Origin: an uncultured Flavobacteriaceae bacterium
GTDB taxonomy: Bacteria > Bacteroidota > Bacteroidia > Flavobacteriales > Flavobacteriaceae
Direction of reading: 5' to 3'
DNA length: 64,000 nt
Assembly: GCA_905182575.1 (NCBI GenBank)
Contig: CAJJCA010000013.1
Location: forward strand, 82,919-146,918
The stretch's first letter is position 1. Each line of letters starts with the position of its first letter. A program made the translations under genes and the position numbers. Below the pieces are notes generated by a model. It did no database searches and was not told the DNA's origin. It saw nothing but the letters and a program-made list of their open reading frames with translations. Positions 1 through 8,810 of the stretch are shown piece by piece.

Positions 1-1263
1 AAGCTGTTGCTCTAATTCCTGCGGGTCTGTAAAAACCAATAGCTGCTCATCATCAAAAGCAAGCTTGATTTGTTGTTCACTTATTTCAGGGCGATTTTTT
101 ATTTTCAAGGCTGCTGGATCATAAAAAACAATCGCTTGATCTGAGGCACTAAGACTGCCTTGATATTTATTTATAAACGTTTTATCTAAACTACTAAAGG
201 TGTGTAATTCGAAACAAGCAATAAGTTTAAATTCAGAAAATTGATTTTTAACCGCGTTGGTGGTTGCACTTACCTTGCTTGGTGCATGGGCAAAATCTTT
301 ATACAGGTGACTGGTTTTTCCAGAAACCATTTTCTCAAGACGTTTGGACGCACCCATAAACGAAGTAATGGCCTGATAAAAATCGTCCTCATCAACGCCC
401 ATCAACTGACAAATCCATTTGGCACCAGCCAAATTGGACAAGTTGTGGTTTCCAAAAATCTCTAGTGGAAGTGGGCCCTCATCCGTTTCCAAATAGGTGG
501 TGCCTTTTTCAATAACAAAATCTGGAGTCTGATAGGCTTCTTTTCTTATGGTATTTGGAGAAGCTGTCGAAAGGCTCGCAAGCGTTGCATCTTCATCATT
601 ATAAACCAAAACACCTCCTGGAGTAATCGAATCAATAAAAATCTCAAATTGCTTGTTATAATCTTCTTGCGTTGGAAAAACATTGACATGGTCCCAGGCA
701 ATGCCACTAATCAATGCAATTTGTGGCTTATAAAGATGAAATTTTGGTCTTAGGTCGATGGGAGAAGATAAATATTCATCACCTTCAAGTAAAATAAAAT
801 CATTCGTTTCACTCAAGTAAACCGAGTTTTCAAATCCTGATAAGCTAGCGCCTATCATATAATCGACTGCGATATCTTGATAATTTAAAACATGAAGAAT
901 CATTGCGGTAATGGTCGTTTTTCCGTGACTCCCTGCAATTACTACCCGTGTTTTTTCCTTAGAAAACGCATAAATAAATTCGGGATAAGAATAAATCAAA
1001 ACCCCCATTTCTTTGGCTTTAATCAGCTCTGGATTGTCTGCTTTTGCATGCATCCCCAAAATAACAGCTGCTAGGTCCGGAGTTATTTTTTCAGGAAACC
1101 AGCCCAATTCTTTAGGGCAAATTCCAGCTGCTTCTAAATTGGATTTGGAGGGGTCGAAAATAGCATCGTCGCTCCCCGTGATTTCGTCTCCATTGTTTTT
1201 TAATGCAATTGCCAAGCTGTGCATGGCACTGCCTCCTATTGCTATAAAATGAAGTTTTTTCAT
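1..1263 (-). CDS. mpl: UDP-N-acetylmuramate:L-alanyl-gamma-D-glutamyl-meso-diaminopimelate ligase, partial
   Basis: Cytoplasmic Mur-family ligase that recycles murein tripeptide by joining it to UDP-MurNAc with ATP. The reading frame is open from the ATG at 1263 to the window edge (421 codons), so the C-terminus is missing. The N-terminus reads MKKLHFIAIGGSAMHSLA, the Rossmann-like motif typical of Mpl/MurC. The ATP loop GSHGKTT lies at about residues 111-117. GIAWDHVNVFP and FAHAPSKVSAT are later Mur-ligase motifs; the latter is characteristic of Mpl rather than MurC. It starts 2 bp after the TPR gene ends and is probably in one transcript with it. MurC is the alternative, but the AHAPSK stretch favours Mpl. 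Confidence 0.92.
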   Translation of the reverse strand, partial: MKKLHFIAIGGSAMHSLAIALKNNGDEITGSDDAIFDPSKSNLEAAGICPKELGWFPEKITPDLAAVILGMHAKADNPELIKAKEMGVLIYSYPEFIYAFSKEKTRVVIAGSHGKTTITAMILHVLNYQDIAVDYMIGASLSGFENSVYLSETNDFILLEGDEYLSSPIDLRPKFHLYKPQIALISGIAWDHVNVFPTQEDYNKQFEIFIDSITPGGVLVYNDEDATLASLSTASPNTIRKEAYQTPDFVIEKGTTYLETDEGPLPLEIFGNHNLSNLAGAKWICQLMGVDEDDFYQAITSFMGASKRLEKMVSGKTSHLYKDFAHAPSKVSATTNAVKNQFSEFKLIACFELHTFSSLDKTFINKYQGSLSASDQAIVFYDPAALKIKNRPEISEQQIKLAFDDEQLLVFTDPQELEQQL

Positions 1264-1265
1264 TT

Positions 1266-2156
1266 TTATTTTATTTCTTTTTTAAGAAGTAATGCCTGTT
1301 TAAAATCAGGTTTAATTTCCAAAGCCTTTTCCAAATAAATCTTACTTTTTTGCATGGCTTTCTGCTTGATTGAGATTTTAGCCAAATTAAAATAGACCCA
1401 TTCCAAGGCAATATTGTCAATAAAATTATAGTTTTTTAAATAAAACTGAAGTGAAGTAATTCCCAATTCATCGTTAATTTCAAAATCAGCGGTCACTCTC
1501 CCTAACTCGTAAGCCAAATCTCTTCTTTCTCGGTTTAAAACAAATTCCAGCTCCTCTTTCAAAATTAATTTTATGGCTTTGGAATAGTTTAATTTTGCCA
1601 ACACAAGGTCCTCCTCCTTTTCATTTAAATAACCCTTTGCCATTAAACCCTCAACAGGATCAAGCTCATAAAGAAGTGCTGCTTTTTCCTTGGCAAACTC
1701 CTTGTCTCCTCCCAAAAAATAGGGGATTTCATAAAAAATCTCAATAGCGGTTCTCAAAAACAAGGGGTTGTTTGGCTGAAGCTCTAATGCTTTCAATAAA
1801 GCACTTCTTGTTTTACCCAAATAACTAATAGAATACAACCTAGAAACCTCGAGCGATTTTCTTCCTGCAGCCACAGAAAGTCTAAAGTAGCTGTCTCCTT
1901 TTGGAGCATTTAAGACTATTTTTTCATAAAAATCAATGGCCGTATCCCAATCTTTATAATAGAAGGCTAAATCTGCAATTTTTCTTTCTAATTTGCTGGT
2001 TGAGTTTTTATTTAAACTGTCTTTTAATTCCTTTAATTTGAGATTATAAACTTTGTCATTTTTAAAATCATATTTAACAAAAGACCTTGATTCTTGTGAG
2101 AAAGAAAAAAGAAAGCTTAAAAAAAAAGTCAGGAAAAATGATTTAAAACTAAGCAT
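1266..2156 (-). CDS. Secreted/periplasmic TPR-containing protein
   Basis: Protein of 296 residues beginning with a hydrophobic signal sequence (residues 1-20, ending near FSFSQES). The rest is helical, with TPR-like units: an [16 protein letters not shown] segment near the middle and a C-terminal [19 protein letters not shown] unit followed by [16 protein letters not shown]. No catalytic motif is visible. Its start overlaps the end of obg by 8 bp and it ends 2 bp before mpl begins, so it is transcribed with adk-obg. The molecular role is unknown; a scaffold for envelope proteins is only a guess. Confidence 0.8.
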   Translation of the reverse strand: MLSFKSFFLTFFLSFLFSFSQESRSFVKYDFKNDKVYNLKLKELKDSLNKNSTSKLERKIADLAFYYKDWDTAIDFYEKIVLNAPKGDSYFRLSVAAGRKSLEVSRLYSISYLGKTRSALLKALELQPNNPLFLRTAIEIFYEIPYFLGGDKEFAKEKAALLYELDPVEGLMAKGYLNEKEEDLVLAKLNYSKAIKLILKEELEFVLNRERRDLAYELGRVTADFEINDELGITSLQFYLKNYNFIDNIALEWVYFNLAKISIKQKAMQKSKIYLEKALEIKPDFKQALLLKKEIK

Positions 2157-3159
2157 TAGGCGTATTCAATATTTTCCAAATTAGATCTTTCAATTGCTCC
2201 AATCCAGTTTGCGCTACCCCTGAAATCATACAATGAGGAATGCCTTTAAAATTTTCTGCCATTTCTTTAGCATACTCACTTTTAAGCTCTTCATCAAGTA
2301 AATCACATTTAGAAAGTGCAACGATATAGTCTTTATCTACCAGTTCTGGATTAAAAATTTTAAGCTCATTCATTAGAATATTAAAGGTTTTTTTAACATC
2401 TAATGAGTCTGCAGGAATAAGAAATAGCAAAACCGAGTTTCGCTCAATGTGACGCAAAAAATAGTGTCCAAGTCCCTTCCCATCAGCAGCACCTTCGATA
2501 ATCCCTGGTATGTCCGCCATCACAAAAGACTGAAAATCTCTGTAAGGGACAATTCCTAAGTTCGGCTTTAAAGTGGTGAACTCATAATCTGCAATCTTTG
2601 GCTTTGCGCCACTAACGGAAGCCAATAGGGTAGATTTTCCTGCATTCGGAAAACCAACCAAACCAACATCTGCTAATACTTTAAGTTCAAAGGTTACATC
2701 AAGCTCTTTTGCCGGTCTGCCGGGCTGAGCATATCTCGGCGTTTGATTGGTTGGAGATCTAAAATTCCAGTTCCCTAAACCACCCAAACCACCTTCTAAA
2801 AGTATGACTTCTTGATCCGCTTCAACGATTTCAAAAAGTATTTCGTTTGTTTTTGTGTCTCGAACAATGGTGCCTAATGGAACATTGATGTAAGCATCAA
2901 TCCCCTGGGCGCCACTGCTTCGGCTTTTACTTCCATGTCCTCCATGTCCCGCTGTAAAGTGTCTTGAAAACTTAAAGGAATAGAGTGTCCATAAATTGGG
3001 ATCCGCTTTTACGATCACATGGCCGCCTCTACCTCCATCTCCTCCGTCGGGTCCTCCTTTGGTGATGAATTTTTCACGGTGCAAATGGACAGAGCCTTTG
3101 CCTCCGTTTCCAGATTTAACTTTTAACTTAACATAGTCTACAAAATTCCCTTCTGTCAT
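2149..3159 (-). CDS. obg: Obg-family GTPase (ribosome maturation)
   Basis: Obg/CgtA GTPase of 336 residues, normal length for the short Bacteroidota form. Residues 1-159 are the glycine-rich Obg fold ([14 protein letters not shown] and similar runs). The G domain follows with G1 GFPNAGKST at about 169-177, G2/G3 region [12 protein letters not shown] and [11 protein letters not shown], and G4 SKCD near 285. It binds the large ribosomal subunit in late assembly and is essential in most bacteria. It lies 6 bp downstream of adk, the common adk-obg pairing. The frame is intact. Confidence 0.97.
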   Translation of the reverse strand: MTEGNFVDYVKLKVKSGNGGKGSVHLHREKFITKGGPDGGDGGRGGHVIVKADPNLWTLYSFKFSRHFTAGHGGHGSKSRSSGAQGIDAYINVPLGTIVRDTKTNEILFEIVEADQEVILLEGGLGGLGNWNFRSPTNQTPRYAQPGRPAKELDVTFELKVLADVGLVGFPNAGKSTLLASVSGAKPKIADYEFTTLKPNLGIVPYRDFQSFVMADIPGIIEGAADGKGLGHYFLRHIERNSVLLFLIPADSLDVKKTFNILMNELKIFNPELVDKDYIVALSKCDLLDEELKSEYAKEMAENFKGIPHCMISGVAQTGLEQLKDLIWKILNTPNA

Positions 3160-3165
3160 CTGTTT

Positions 3166-3741
3166 TTATAAAAAACTATCTATTAGTAACGTTAATCTTC
3201 CTGTAATTTCGTCTATACTACCAATACCATTAACGCTGTGAAACTTTTTTTGATCTTGATAAAAATCACGAAGTGGCACAGTTTTACTGTTATATTCGTC
3301 GAAACGATTCCTAATTTTAACCTCATCTTGATCGTCCACTCTGCCGCTGGTTATTCCTCGATTTAATAAGCGTCCAATTAAAACATCATCGGCTGCTTCG
3401 AGGGCAACAGTAGCAGTAATTGACATTGATTTTTCTGTAAGAAATTCATCTAAGGCAATCGCCTGTTTCGTGGTTCTTGGGAAGCCATCAAAAATAAAAC
3501 CCTTAGCCTCTGGATTGGATTCGACCGAATCTTTTAACATATCTATGGTGACTTGGTCTGGGACCAAATCTCCTTGATCCATATAAGATTTAGCTAATTT
3601 TCCTAAATCAGTTGCATTGGTTATGTGGTGTCTAAATAAATCTCCTGTTGAAATATGAAATAGTTCGTATTTTGATTTCAAAAATTCCGCTTGCGTTCCC
3701 TTTCCCGCCCCGGGTTTTCCAAAAAGTACTAGATTAATCAT
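3166..3741 (-). CDS. adk: Adenylate kinase
   Basis: Converts AMP + ATP to two ADP in the cytoplasm. The protein has 191 residues, the short form without a zinc LID. The P-loop GKPGAGKGT is at residues 8-16, followed by HISTGDLFRHHI for AMP binding, FIFDGFPRTTKQA, and the LID arginines in RLLNRGITSGRVDD. The ATG at 3741 is preceded by an AT-rich region with a near-consensus -7 element (TATCTTTA on the minus strand). It heads the adk-obg-TPR-mpl gene run. Confidence 0.97.
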   Translation of the reverse strand: MINLVLFGKPGAGKGTQAEFLKSKYELFHISTGDLFRHHITNATDLGKLAKSYMDQGDLVPDQVTIDMLKDSVESNPEAKGFIFDGFPRTTKQAIALDEFLTEKSMSITATVALEAADDVLIGRLLNRGITSGRVDDQDEVKIRNRFDEYNSKTVPLRDFYQDQKKFHSVNGIGSIDEITGRLTLLIDSFL

Positions 3742-3807
3742 TTAAAAATATTTTACGTAAAGATATCCAAATTGTAATGCTTTCTTCCTTTCCACAAAAG
3801 ATATGCT

Positions 3808-3815
3808 TATTTTTG
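3808..3815 (+). promoter_or_regulatory. Bacteroidota -7 promoter element upstream of purK
   Basis: The octamer TATTTTTG matches TAnnTTTG and ends 14 bp before the purK ATG. No clear -33 TTTG is seen at the expected spacing, so this is a partial match. Confidence 0.4.
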
Positions 3816-3829
3816 CTTAAAACTATTTA

Positions 3830-4983
3830 ATGGATTTTTTTTCAACTTCAAAAACAATTGGCATATTAGGCGGGGGACAACTGGGTAAAATGTTGCTCTA
3901 TTCAACCCGTAAATGGGATATAAATACTCATGTATTAGACCCAAGTGATGATGCTCCTGCGAGAATAGCTTGCAATAAATTTATAAAAGGAGATTTGATG
4001 GACTTCCAAACTGTATATGATTTTGGTAAAAATTTAGATCTAATTACCATAGAAATAGAAAACGTAAACGTCCAAGCCTTAGAGCAACTCGAAAAAGAGG
4101 GAGTCAAAGTCTATCCACAGCCTCATGTCTTGAAAAACATACAAAACAAATGTTTGCAAAAAAAGTTTTATAATAAAAACAAGCTCCCACTGCACCCTTT
4201 GAAGAATTTAATCGGATCGATGAAGTGAAAGATGCTATTGCAAAAGGGAAGCTCTCATTTCCATTTGTATGGAAATCTGCTTCGATGGGATATGATGGTT
4301 ATGGCGTAAAGATTGTTCAAACTAATAAAGAATTAGAAACGCTACTTGAAGGCGCTTGCTTGATCGAAGAAATGGTCAGTTTTACCCACGAACTCGCCGT
4401 AATTATTTGTCGAAGAGCTCAAGGGGAAAGGGTCAATTACCCTGTGGTCGAATCAGAATTTCACCCCACCTCAAATCAAGTGGAATATGTTTTGTGCCCG
4501 GCTAGAATTGATAAAAAACATGCTGAAAAGGCCATAGAAATTGCAACAAAAGTTTCTGAAGCTTATGATCATATTGGACTGTTGGCGGTTGAACTCTTCC
4601 TCACAACGAAAGGAGAAATGTTGATCAATGAAGTTGCTCCACGACCCCACAATAGTGGACACTTTAGCATTGAAGCTTCCTATACCTGTCAATTTGAGCA
4701 GCACCTCAGGGCCATACTCAATTTGCCCTTGGGCAAAACAGACAGTAAAACTGCTGGTGTGATGGTTAACCTTGTTGGTAGCGAGGGACATACCGGAGCT
4801 GTTCATTACAAAAACATTGACCAAATCTTAGCAATTGATGGGGTAATTCCTCATATTTACGGTAAAAAAGAAACCCGTCCCTACAGGAAAATGGGGCATG
4901 TAACGGTCATTCACTCAGAAATAGAAACTGCTCGAAAAATAGCGGAACAAGTAAAACAAACCTTATCAGTAATCTCAAAATAA
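3830..4983 (+). CDS. purK: N5-carboxyaminoimidazole ribonucleotide synthase, one frame break
   Basis: ATP-grasp enzyme of purine synthesis that carboxylates AIR with bicarbonate and ATP. The start MDFFSTSKTIGILGGGQLGKM carries the nucleotide-binding GGGQLGKM. The frame breaks near 4190: frame one ends LPLHPLKNLIGSMK, while the other frame reads TAPFEEFNRIDEVK into DAIAKGKLSFPFVWKSASMGYDGYG. Later motifs include NEVAPRPHNSGHF. One missing base restores a protein of about 384 residues, the normal length. purE follows directly, the usual pairing. I infer a sequence error rather than a pseudogene. Confidence 0.9.
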
Positions 4984-4984
4984 T

Positions 4985-5474
4985 ATGGCACAAGTAGGAA
5001 TAATAATGGGAAGTCAATCGGATCTGCCAATCATGCAAGAGGCCATTGACATTCTTCAGAGGATTTGACATCGAAATTGAAGTAGACATTGTTTCGGCGC
5101 ACCGGACTCCACAAAAGATGATGGCTTATGGTGAAGAAGCACACAAAAGAGGGCTCAAAGTAATTATTGCCGGCGCTGGTGGCGCTGCTCACCTTCCAGG
5201 AATGATCGCCTCATTGACACCACTTCCAGTTATAGGCGTACCTGTCAAGTCATCGAATTCTATTGACGGATGGGATTCTGTTCTATCCATACTACAAATG
5301 CCAGGTGGTGTTCCCGTTGCTACAGTAGCACTAAACGGCGCAAAAAACGCTGGTATTCTTGCCGCTCAAATCATCGGATGTGCTGACAGTTGTGTCCTTG
5401 ACAAAGTTGTTCTTTATAAAAAATCCTTAGAACAAAAAGTAATTCAAAGTTCAAAAAAAATTAAAAAAATAATA
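4985..5474 (+). CDS. purE: N5-carboxyaminoimidazole ribonucleotide mutase, frame break and lost stop
   Basis: Converts N5-CAIR to CAIR, the step after PurK. It begins MAQVGIIMGSQSDLPIM (GSxSD motif), with VDIVSAHRTPQKM (SAHR) and IIAGAGGAAHLPGM following. The frame breaks near 5054, where removing one T gives DILRGFDIEIE. At the 3' end no stop is read in frame: after the usual SLEQKVIQSSKKIKK tail the frame runs straight into the M3 peptidase. Removing one A from the run of seven before 5470 would create TAA there. The stated end is therefore approximate. Confidence 0.85.
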
Positions 5475-7496
5475 TTGAAAAACCCCCTTTTAAGTTCGTT
5501 TGAAACCCCTTTTCAAGCTGCTCCTTTTAGTAAATTTTCTTCGGAACATTTTCTCCCTGCCTTAACTGAAAACATCAAAGATGCCCTGATTGAAATTGAT
5601 GAGATCACTAATCAAAGTTCAATAGCAACTTTTGAGAACACTCTTGAAGCAATGGAAAATTGCAGCGATCTTCTCGAGAGAAATAGTGCTTTGATGTTTA
5701 ATCTCAATAGTGCTGAAACATCTGATGAACTTCAGGCTGTCACACAAGATGCCTCCCAACTAATTACGGAGTTTCAAAATGACATTCGACTTAACAACGC
5801 ACTTTTCAATAGGATTAAGTACATCTTCGAAAACGAAGACCGCCAGAAACTCAATACAGAAAAATTAACTCTTTTAGAAAAAGAATACAAGGGATTTGTT
5901 CGAAACGGAGCTTTATTATCAAAATCGGAAAAAGAAAAATTACGTGAAATAGATTCCGAAAAAGCAAAGTTAGGACTCACTTTCGGAGAAAATGTTCTGG
6001 CAGACAGTCAGGCTTTTGAACTACACATATCAGACGAAAGTCAATTGAAGGGTTTGCCTGAATCTGCAAAAGAGATGGCCGCTGAAATGGCCAATTCCAA
6101 AAACAAACAAGGATGGATTTTCACTTTGGACTATCCAAGTTACATTCCTTTTATGACCTACATTGAAAATCGCGAGCTTAGAAAAGACATGAGTATTGCC
6201 TTTGGAAAAAGAGGTTTTCAAGAAAACGACCATAACAATACCGAAATCATCCTAAAACTTGTCAGACTGAGAAATGAACGGGCAAAACTTTTGGGTTATG
6301 AATCCCATGCAGCTTTTGTTCTAGAGGAACGAATGGCACAATCTGAAGAGAAAGTAACTGATTTCCTAGAGGATCTTTACGAAAAAGCACTGCCCATCGC
6401 AACCTCAGAATGGGAAGAGATGAAACAATTTGCAAAAAGCCATCTTCAAATTGATACTATTGAAAAATGGGATACTGCTTATATTTCTGAAAAGTTAAAA
6501 CAAACGCAGTTAAAGCTCGACGAGCAAGAACTCAAACCTTATTTTTCTTTGGAAAAAGTACAGTCGGGGCTTTTTGAAATTGTAGCTAGATTGTATGGAT
6601 TAAGCTTTAAGAAAAACAACAAGCTTGAGGGCTATCACAAGGAAGTTGATGTTTATGAAGTGTATAATAAAGAAGGTGAATTCCGCGCCATATTATACAC
6701 AGACTTTTTCCCAAGACCTGGAAAACGAAATGGCGCATGGATGACATCATACCGTTCGCAAAGTAAAAATCAACGTCCTCACATTTCAATTGTATGTAAC
6801 TTTTCTAAGCCCACCGCAACACTACCTTCCCTATTAACTTTTCAGGAGGTAACTACCTTGTTTCATGAATTTGGACATGCACTACACGGGATACTTGCCG
6901 ACACAGCTTATAGTGGTTTGAGTGGGACAAGCGTTTATTGGGATTTTGTTGAATTACCTAGTCAAATTATGGAAAACTGGTGCTACGAACCCGAAGCCTT
7001 AGCTTTATTTGCCAAGCACTATCAAACGGAAGAAGTGATCCCAATGCATTTGATTCAAAAAATAAAAAAAGCAGCTCATTTTCAGCAAGGACTTCAAACA
7101 CTTAGACAATTAGGTTTTAGCTTTTTAGACCTGTCTTATCACGGGAAACATGCCCTTGAAATCAAGGACATCAAGGAACATGAAACTAAAATATTAAAAA
7201 GAATTCAATTTACTTCGGACACTCCTGAAAACGCATCTAGCACTGCTTTTTCTCATATTTTTCAGGGAGGATATTCCGCAGGTTATTACAGTTATAAATG
7301 GGCTGAAGTTCTGGATGCAGATGCTTTTGAGTTGTTCCAAGAAAAAGGAGTTTTTGACAAAGAAACCTCTCAGTCTTTTCTGGAAAACATTCTCTCAAAA
7401 GGTGGCACCGAACACCCAATGAAACTTTACAAAAGATTTAGAGGAAAAGAGCCTGACCCTAATGCCTTGCTCAGAAGAGCAGGTTTGGTGAATTAA
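5475..7496 (+). CDS. M3-family oligopeptidase (peptidyl-dipeptidase/oligopeptidase A type)
   Basis: Zinc metallopeptidase that degrades short peptides, usually cytoplasmic in this group. It has about 674 residues if it starts at the TTG at 5475 (reading KNPLLSSFETPFQAAPFSKF). The zinc site HEFGHALHG is at about residue 464, and the C-terminal part has the M3 motif FSHIFQGGYSAGYYSYKW. No signal peptide is seen. The open frame is continuous with purE upstream, probably because of a lost stop. The TTG start is inferred from where family proteins begin (NPLL..F..APF). It overlaps the rhodanese gene tail by 4 bp at its end. Confidence 0.9.
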   Translation: MKNPLLSSFETPFQAAPFSKFSSEHFLPALTENIKDALIEIDEITNQSSIATFENTLEAMENCSDLLERNSALMFNLNSAETSDELQAVTQDASQLITEFQNDIRLNNALFNRIKYIFENEDRQKLNTEKLTLLEKEYKGFVRNGALLSKSEKEKLREIDSEKAKLGLTFGENVLADSQAFELHISDESQLKGLPESAKEMAAEMANSKNKQGWIFTLDYPSYIPFMTYIENRELRKDMSIAFGKRGFQENDHNNTEIILKLVRLRNERAKLLGYESHAAFVLEERMAQSEEKVTDFLEDLYEKALPIATSEWEEMKQFAKSHLQIDTIEKWDTAYISEKLKQTQLKLDEQELKPYFSLEKVQSGLFEIVARLYGLSFKKNNKLEGYHKEVDVYEVYNKEGEFRAILYTDFFPRPGKRNGAWMTSYRSQSKNQRPHISIVCNFSKPTATLPSLLTFQEVTTLFHEFGHALHGILADTAYSGLSGTSVYWDFVELPSQIMENWCYEPEALALFAKHYQTEEVIPMHLIQKIKKAAHFQQGLQTLRQLGFSFLDLSYHGKHALEIKDIKEHETKILKRIQFTSDTPENASSTAFSHIFQGGYSAGYYSYKWAEVLDADAFELFQEKGVFDKETSQSFLENILSKGGTEHPMKLYKRFRGKEPDPNALLRRAGLVN

Positions 7497-7841
7497 TTAT
7501 AAATGCCTGTCCAATTTAAATAGCCGCCTCTTAGGTCGTATATTTTTTTAAAACCTAAGGAATCCATGATTTGTGAAGCCTTAGCGCTTCTTCGTCCCGA
7601 TCGGCAATAGATCAACAACGTATCCTCTTTCGAAACGGAAGTTTATTTGATCTAAAAACTCAATTGATTTGACATTAATATTCTTAGCACCATCAATATG
7701 TCCCTCCATAAATTCAACTGGAGTTCTAACATCAATTAATTGATGTCCTTCTTTTAAAAGAACTTCATAAACAGGCTTTTCGACAACATTAACAGATGGT
7801 AACTGAACGAACATCCAGAGCATAATAATTCTTATAAACAT
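7493..7841 (-). CDS. Exported single-domain rhodanese-like protein, one frame break
   Basis: Small sulfur-transfer (rhodanese) domain protein. The N-terminus MFIRIIMLWMFVQLPSVNV is hydrophobic, suggesting export. The body has LIDVRTPVEFMEGHIDGAKNIN, the usual Cdc25/rhodanese entry motif. The frame breaks near 7630; the other frame gives EDTLLIYCRSGRRSAKAS with the catalytic cysteine loop CRSGRRS and then LGFKKIYDLRGGYLNWTG. About 115 residues in all. Its last codons overlap the stop of the converging M3 peptidase gene. The persulfide partner is unknown. Confidence 0.82.
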
Positions 7842-7871
7842 CTTATTTGATTTTAAGGAACAAGATAATAA

Positions 7872-8687
7872 TTATCTTAATAAAATATAAAGCGAACACC
7901 ACAAAACAGGAATGCCCTCTATCCAAAAGCTACTGTAATATTCTGATTGATCTTCGTTACTTTTTAATATTAAAACCATTAATACCAACAAAACAAAAGA
8001 TTCAATTATAAAAAAGTCTAAGGGGGTTTTGATGATAAAAAATGAAATTGACAAGTGAAAAATAATCAAAATGACACCCAATAGCTTTGTGTTTCTAACT
8101 CCAAATTTTTGGGGTAAAGTGCTCAACTGAAAGTCATCAGAATTTAAATCTCTTATTTCGAAAGGCAAAGTCGCCACCAAAACGAAAACATACCGCTGAA
8201 CTGTAAGAAAAATTGAATTATCAAGGTCAACTGTCTCAAAAAAAACAAGTGGTAAATAAAAAGTAATGATTAGCCATGCAAGTGCTACTAAATGAATCTT
8301 TAAACCTCTTAAAGCACGGAAGTTTTTTCTTTTTTTTGACAAAGGAATACTGTACAAAAGCACTAAAATTCCCGCTAGAAAAACCAAACCTAATGCAGCA
8401 TAAGTAAAACTTGAAAGTCCAATTAAAACAACTATTAATGTAATGATTATTGGAGGGAAAAAAAGCGGAAAGAATTTTGATTTATTGAATCTGTTTTCTA
8501 AATAAAGAGAAAAAAACTTTATGAAATTATAGCCCAAGAATGCAATGCAAAAAACAGTAGCGTAAAACAGTAAGGATAGTGAAATATTAAAGTTAAATGC
8601 TGTAACTCGGGTTAATGCAACCACTGCCAATCCCACATGAAAATTGAACCGCACGTAACAGTCGAACAAGCGTATTATTGAATTCAC
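7872..8687 (-). CDS. UbiA-like prenyltransferase-family membrane protein
   Basis: Very hydrophobic protein of 271 residues with about eight membrane segments. It begins at a GTG (8687). The pattern resembles UbiA-family proteins, with LKIHLVALAWL in the middle and a second acidic motif PFEIRDLNSDD near residue 178, in the place of the usual DxxRD. The first Asp-rich motif (NDxxD) is not evident; AFLGYNFIKF stands there, so catalytic activity is doubtful. Substrate unknown. It stands alone between the rhodanese gene and the divergent gcvP. Confidence 0.6.
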   Translation of the reverse strand: MNSIIRLFDCYVRFNFHVGLAVVALTRVTAFNFNISLSLLFYATVFCIAFLGYNFIKFFSLYLENRFNKSKFFPLFFPPIIITLIVVLIGLSSFTYAALGLVFLAGILVLLYSIPLSKKRKNFRALRGLKIHLVALAWLIITFYLPLVFFETVDLDNSIFLTVQRYVFVLVATLPFEIRDLNSDDFQLSTLPQKFGVRNTKLLGVILIIFHLSISFFIIKTPLDFFIIESFVLLVLMVLILKSNEDQSEYYSSFWIEGIPVLWCSLYILLR

Positions 8688-8785
8688 CAGACAAAAGTAT
8701 TCGAAACTGTTAATAAGTCGCGATTTTGTTCAAAAATAAATAATTATTGATCCTTACTGAACTTAAAAATTAAAACCCAATCTCG

Positions 8786-8793
8786 TAATTTTG
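8786..8793 (+). promoter_or_regulatory. -7 promoter element upstream of gcvP
   Basis: TAATTTTG fits TAnnTTTG and ends 17 bp before the gcvP ATG. No good -33 element is visible at the normal distance. Confidence 0.35.
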
Positions 8794-8810
8794 ACGAAAC
8801 AACAATTGGT

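Noticed and set aside
4471..4824. 117-residue minus-strand frame inside purK
   Set aside because: Antisense to conserved ATP-grasp sequence of purK, with no independent support.
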